Source of the DNA: an uncultured Prevotella sp.
GTDB taxonomy: Bacteria; Bacteroidota; Bacteroidia; Bacteroidales; Bacteroidaceae
NCBI GenBank assembly: GCA_905372445.1
Contig: CAJPPF010000102.1
Coordinates: 1 to 7,746 of the forward strand
Length of the DNA: 7,746 bases
Direction: 5' to 3'
Part shown: positions 5,374 to 7,746 of the stretch, in pieces
How the letters are laid out: each line of letters opens with the position of its first letter
Numbering within the stretch: position 1 is the first letter of the stretch
The notes under the pieces: model-generated
Seen by the model: only the letters and a program-made list of their open reading frames with translations
Told to the model about the DNA's origin: nothing
Database searches by the model: none
Program-made: the position numbers and the translations under genes

Positions 5374-5979
5374 ATGGCAAGATATACAGGTCCGAAATCA
5401 AGAATTGACCGTCGTTTTGGTGAGACCATCCTCGGTAAAGAAAAAGTTTTGTCTAAGCGTAACTTCGCGCCTGGACAGCATGGTAACAGCCGTCGTCGCA
5501 AGATGTCCGAGTATGGTGTCATGTTGGCAGAGAAGCAGAAAGCTAAGTACACTTATGGTGTTCTTGAGCGTCAGTTCCGTAATCTCTATGAGAAGGCTTC
5601 AAAGATGCAGGGTATTAAGGGTGAGAACCTCCTCCAGCTTCTTGAGTGTCGTCTCGATAATGTAGTATTCCGTCTCGGTATTGCTCCAACCCGTCGTGCT
5701 GCTCGTCAGCTTGTAGGTCATAAGCATATTACTGTTGATGGACAGGTAGTAAACATCCCTTCATTCGCAGTTAAGCCAGGTATGGTTGTTGCTGTTCGTG
5801 AGAAATCAAAATCTCTCGAGGTTGTAGAGTCTGCACTTGCAGGTTTCAACCATAGCAAGTATCCATGGATTGAATGGGATAACAACACTAAGAGTGGCAA
5901 GTTCCTGCACATTCCGGAGCGTGCTGACATTCCTGAGAATATTAAGGAGCAGTTAATCGTTGAGTTGTACTCTAAATAA
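5374..5979 (+). CDS. rpsD: 30S ribosomal protein S4, zinc-free form
   Basis: S4 nucleates 30S assembly at the five-way junction of 16S rRNA and, in enterobacteria, represses the alpha operon. The 201-residue product is typical in length. Its N-terminus MARYTGPKSRIDRRFG aligns with zinc-type S4, but the first two Cys are Ser9 and Asp12 and no Cys cluster follows. The only Cys is at 92, so this is the C-minus form. The RNA-binding S4 domain spans about 91-155 (ECRLDNVVFRLGIAPTRRAA, then RQLVGHKHITVDGQ). The leader is almost pure A/T (5347-5373) with no Shine-Dalgarno. Lying between rpsK and rpoA, the gene keeps the proteobacterial-style alpha-operon order; many Firmicutes have rpsD elsewhere. 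Autoregulation is plausible but not shown by the sequence. Confidence 0.98.
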   Translation: MARYTGPKSRIDRRFGETILGKEKVLSKRNFAPGQHGNSRRRKMSEYGVMLAEKQKAKYTYGVLERQFRNLYEKASKMQGIKGENLLQLLECRLDNVVFRLGIAPTRRAARQLVGHKHITVDGQVVNIPSFAVKPGMVVAVREKSKSLEVVESALAGFNHSKYPWIEWDNNTKSGKFLHIPERADIPENIKEQLIVELYSK

Positions 5980-5991
5980 ATCATTAAGTTA

Positions 5992-6990
5992 ATGGCGATA
6001 TTAGCATTTCAAAAACCTGATAAAGTTGTAATGTTGGAGGCTTCTGACAAGTTCGGTAAGTTTGAATTCCGTCCTTTGGAGCCAGGCTTTGGTGTTACCA
6101 TCGGTAATGCTCTGCGCCGCATTCTTCTTTCATCCCTTGAAGGCTATGCTATCAACACCGTGCGTATTTCCGGCGTTGAGCATGAGTTTTCTTCAGTACC
6201 GGGAGTAAAGGAGGACGTTACCAATATCATCTTGAATTTGAAGCAAGTAAGATTCAAGCAAGTAGTAGAAGAATTCGAGAATGAGAAAGTTAGTATCACC
6301 GTAGAGAATTCAACCGAATTCAAAGCAGGTGATATTGGTAAGTATCTGACTGGATTTGAAGTGTTAAATCCTGATTTGGTGATTTGTCATTTAGACTCAA
6401 AAGCTTCAATGCAGATAGATTTGACTATCAACAAGGGACGTGGCTACGTTTCTGCTGAAGAGAATCGTGAGTTCTGCACTGATGTAAATGTACTCCCAAT
6501 CGATTCAATCTACACCCCAATACGCAACGTCAAGTATTCAGTTGAGCCATATCGAGTTGAACAGAAGACCGACTATGACAAACTTGTCGTTGAAGTTGCA
6601 ACAGATGGTTCTATTCACCCAAAGGACGCACTTAAAGAGGCTGCGAAAATCCTTATCTACCACTTTATGTTGTTTTCTGACGAAAAGATTATGTTGGAAA
6701 ATCCTGACCAGGAAGGCAACCAAGAGTTTGATGAGGAGGTATTGCACATGCGTCAGTTGCTTAAGACCAAGCTTACTGACTCAACCCTCAACCTCAGTGT
6801 TCGTGCACTCAATTGCTTGAAGGCAGCTGATGTAGAAACACTTGGTGACCTTGTGCAGTACAACAAGACCGATCTCTTGAAGTTCCGCAACTTTGGTAAG
6901 AAATCGCTTTCAGAGCTTGATGATTTGCTCGAGAGTCTGAATCTGTCGTTTGGAACTGATATTTCAAAGTACAAACTGGACAAGGAATAA
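5992..6990 (+). CDS. rpoA: DNA-directed RNA polymerase subunit alpha
   Basis: Alpha dimerises to start assembly of RNA polymerase and contacts upstream DNA and activators. The 332-residue product has both domains. The N-terminal dimerisation and assembly domain (about 1-235) includes FEFRPLEPGFGVTIGNALRR (24-43) and LLSSLEGYA (45-53). An acidic linker of about 235-255 follows. The C-terminal DNA-binding domain (about 262-325) has LSVRALNCLKAADVETLGDL (268-287) and LLKFRNFGKKSLSELDDLL (295-313). R271 aligns with the UP-element-contacting Arg265 of Escherichia coli, and N274 and the GKKS motif are also kept, so DNA binding is likely retained. The start at 5992 lies 12 bases after rpsD, without a Shine-Dalgarno. 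The codon bias of the gene seems a little weaker than in its ribosomal neighbours. Confidence 0.98.
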   Translation: MAILAFQKPDKVVMLEASDKFGKFEFRPLEPGFGVTIGNALRRILLSSLEGYAINTVRISGVEHEFSSVPGVKEDVTNIILNLKQVRFKQVVEEFENEKVSITVENSTEFKAGDIGKYLTGFEVLNPDLVICHLDSKASMQIDLTINKGRGYVSAEENREFCTDVNVLPIDSIYTPIRNVKYSVEPYRVEQKTDYDKLVVEVATDGSIHPKDALKEAAKILIYHFMLFSDEKIMLENPDQEGNQEFDEEVLHMRQLLKTKLTDSTLNLSVRALNCLKAADVETLGDLVQYNKTDLLKFRNFGKKSLSELDDLLESLNLSFGTDISKYKLDKE

Positions 6991-6991
6991 C

Positions 6992-7010
6992 AACTGCTGT
7001 GAAAGTAGTT
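6992..7010 (+). repeat. Small hairpin between rpoA and rplQ
   Basis: AACTGCT (6992-6998) and AGTAGTT (7004-7010) form a 7-pair RNA stem with one G-U pair around a GUGAA loop. It begins one base after the rpoA stop codon. No U-run follows, so it is not a terminator. An RNA processing or stability role is possible; chance is also possible for a stem this short. Confidence 0.4.
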
Positions 7011-7041
7011 CATTCCCGTTCAAAACAAGAAAAACAAAAAA

Positions 7042-7539
7042 ATGAGACATAATAAGAAATTCAACCATCTGGGTCGTACTGCATCTCACCGTAACGCTAT
7101 GCTTGCAAACATGGCTATCTCGCTGATCATGCACAAAAGAATCACTACGACCCTCGCAAAGGCTAAAGCCTTGAAGAAGTATGTAGAGCCACTCCTCACT
7201 CGTTCAAAGGACGATACTACAAACTCACGTCGTGTAGTTTTCAGCTATCTCCAGAAGAAGGAAGCTGTAACTGAACTGTTTAAGACAATTGCACCGGCAA
7301 TAGCTAACCGTCCAGGTGGTTACACACGTATTATCAAGCTTGGTACACGTCAGGGTGACGCTGCTCCTATCGCATTCATCGAACTCGTTGACTTCGATGA
7401 GAACATGGCAAAGGAGCCAAAGGCAGCTAAGAAGACTCGTCGTAGCCGCAAGACAGCTCCAAAGGCAGAAGCTACCGTAGAGGCAGAGACTGCTGTAGAG
7501 GAAACTACTGCAACAGAGGCTCCTGCAGAGGCTGAATAA
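7042..7539 (+). CDS. rplQ: 50S ribosomal protein L17 with C-terminal extension
   Basis: L17 sits near the peptide exit side of the large subunit. The core (about 1-118) is standard: MRHNKKFNHLGRTASHRNAM (1-20), then NMAISLIMHKRITTTLAKAK (23-42), and closing YTRIIKLGTRQGDAAPIAFI (94-113) before ELVDFD. Typical bacterial L17 ends about here, at 116-130 residues. This one has 165 because of a low-complexity tail: basic from about 123-141 (Lys/Arg/Ala) and acidic from 142-165 (Glu/Ala/Thr, no Lys or Arg). Such tails are seen in Bacteroidetes L17. The start at 7042 follows a 51-base gap whose last 19 bases are nearly all A, with a few C and one G; this suits Shine-Dalgarno-independent initiation. 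It is the last gene before a strong terminator. Confidence 0.97.
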   Translation: MRHNKKFNHLGRTASHRNAMLANMAISLIMHKRITTTLAKAKALKKYVEPLLTRSKDDTTNSRRVVFSYLQKKEAVTELFKTIAPAIANRPGGYTRIIKLGTRQGDAAPIAFIELVDFDENMAKEPKAAKKTRRSRKTAPKAEATVEAETAVEETTATEAPAEAE

Positions 7540-7558
7540 GTTTATATCGCACAAATAG

Positions 7559-7597
7559 AGTGGGGATAGTCTTAGGATTATCCCCACTTTTGTTTTT
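7559..7597 (+). terminator. Intrinsic terminator after rplQ
   Basis: The arms 7559-7571 and 7576-7588 form 13 consecutive pairs (one G-U) closed by a UUAG tetraloop. The core is GTGGGGATA paired with TATCCCCAC. A T-rich tract follows directly, TTTT (7588-7591) then G and TTTTT (7593-7597). This is a textbook rho-independent terminator, 20 bases beyond the rplQ stop, and marks the end of the ribosomal transcription unit. Confidence 0.93.
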
Positions 7598-7626
7598 ATG
7601 TGTGGACTAAAAAACTTCCCTAAATA

Positions 7627-7658
7627 TTTGCAACGTAAAGAATAAATCATTATCTTTT
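7627..7658 (+). promoter_or_regulatory. Bacteroidetes-type promoter for a gene beyond the window
   Basis: TTTG at 7627-7630 is followed after 20 bases by TATCTTTT at 7651-7658. That fits the -33 TTTG and -7 TAnnTTTG elements of the Bacteroidetes primary sigma factor, with one mismatch at the last base. It lies 30 bases after the operon terminator, where a new unit would begin, and points towards the right edge. Initiation would be expected near 7662-7666. Confidence 0.6.
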
Positions 7659-7675
7659 ATCGCTGTCCGATAAAA
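7655..7675 (+). repeat. Perfect dyad overlapping the -7 element
   Basis: TTTTATCG (7655-7662) and CGATAAAA (7668-7675) are exact reverse complements separated by CTGTC. The left arm overlaps the end of the -7 box and the dyad covers the expected start point. This is the usual place for a repressor operator. As RNA it would be a weak, U/A-rich hairpin without a following U-run, so a terminator is unlikely. Confidence 0.45.
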
Positions 7676-7679
7676 CTTA

Positions 7680-7727
7680 ATGAAAGTTCTGCAAACCTTT
7701 ATTTATTGGTACCACAGGCATGTATAG
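7680..7727 (+). CDS. Possible leader peptide, 15 codons, aromatic/His-rich
   Basis: The ORF reads MKVLQTFIYWYHRHV and stops at TAG. Six of eight consecutive residues (7-14) are Phe, Tyr, Trp or His, which is unusual and resembles leader peptides used for transcription attenuation. It starts about 15 bases after the expected start point of the promoter at 7627-7658. UAUUGG (7704-7709), its Tyr-Trp codons, can pair with CCAAUA (7728-7733). An alternative pairing AGCC (7726-7729) with GGCU (7736-7739) competes for the same CC, with the sequence turning T-rich at the window end. No Shine-Dalgarno is visible. With 15 codons and the downstream gene unseen, chance is quite possible. Confidence 0.25.
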   Translation: MKVLQTFIYWYHRHV

Positions 7728-7746
7728 CCAATAGGGGCTTACTTTT

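Noticed and set aside
3200..6321. Eight GAATTC sites (3200, 4458, 4512, 4751, 6064, 6271, 6306, 6316), more than expected and clustered.
   Set aside because: Most in the genes arise from Glu-Phe codon pairs or AT-rich codon choice, and the two intergenic ones are already explained as arms of an inverted repeat. No further pattern joins them.
7598..7645. Short ORF MCGLKNFPKYLQRKE directly after the terminator T-run.
   Set aside because: It begins at the end of the terminator and upstream of the predicted promoter start, so it is unlikely to be transcribed. Composition is unremarkable.
7225..7650. A 141-codon open frame on the minus strand across rplQ.
   Set aside because: It runs antisense to the conserved rplQ core and through the terminator. 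Its Cys/Leu/Ser-rich translation resembles no family, so it is a shadow of rplQ.

Overview
The window is a stretch of the main ribosomal-protein super-operon of a Bacteroidetes bacterium, most likely order Bacteroidales and Prevotella-like. Three things point there. The gene order secY-map-infA-rpmJ-rpsM-rpsK-rpsD-rpoA-rplQ has no adk between secY and map. The protein sequences (RpoA, S13, S5, the zinc-free S4 and L36, and L17 with a long Lys/Ala/Glu tail) look like that group. The expression signals also fit: promoters carry a TAnnTTTG -7 element, and most start codons follow A/T-rich leaders without a Shine-Dalgarno sequence. All genes are on the + strand and intact, except the first, which is cut by the window edge.

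Positions 1-4406 hold the end of the spc-type block: rplF (3' part), rplR, rpsE, rpmD, rplO, secY, map, infA and rpmJ. Gaps are 2 to 18 bases, which fits one transcript. It encodes large-subunit proteins L6, L18, L30, L15 and L36, small-subunit protein S5, the SecY protein channel, methionine aminopeptidase and initiation factor IF-1. It therefore couples ribosome assembly, initiation, N-terminal Met removal and membrane insertion.

Positions 4407-4561 form the only sizeable internal gap (155 bases). It holds an AT-rich stem with two competing partner arms just after rpmJ, a clear Bacteroidetes -7 element at 4497-4504, and a short dyad-rich leader before rpsM. This gap probably starts a second transcription unit equivalent to the alpha operon.

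Positions 4562-7539 hold that unit: rpsM, rpsK, rpsD, rpoA and rplQ. It ends in a textbook intrinsic terminator at 7559-7597.

The last 149 bases contain a near-consensus promoter, a perfect dyad overlapping its -7 box, and a 15-codon ORF rich in aromatic and His codons. This looks like the leader of a further gene beyond the window.

The coding part is ordinary housekeeping sequence. I found no mobile element, CRISPR array, tRNA or rRNA. The points worth a second look are mostly regulatory: the rpmJ-rpsM gap, the possible leader fold that would sequester the rpsM start, and the possible attenuator at the right edge.
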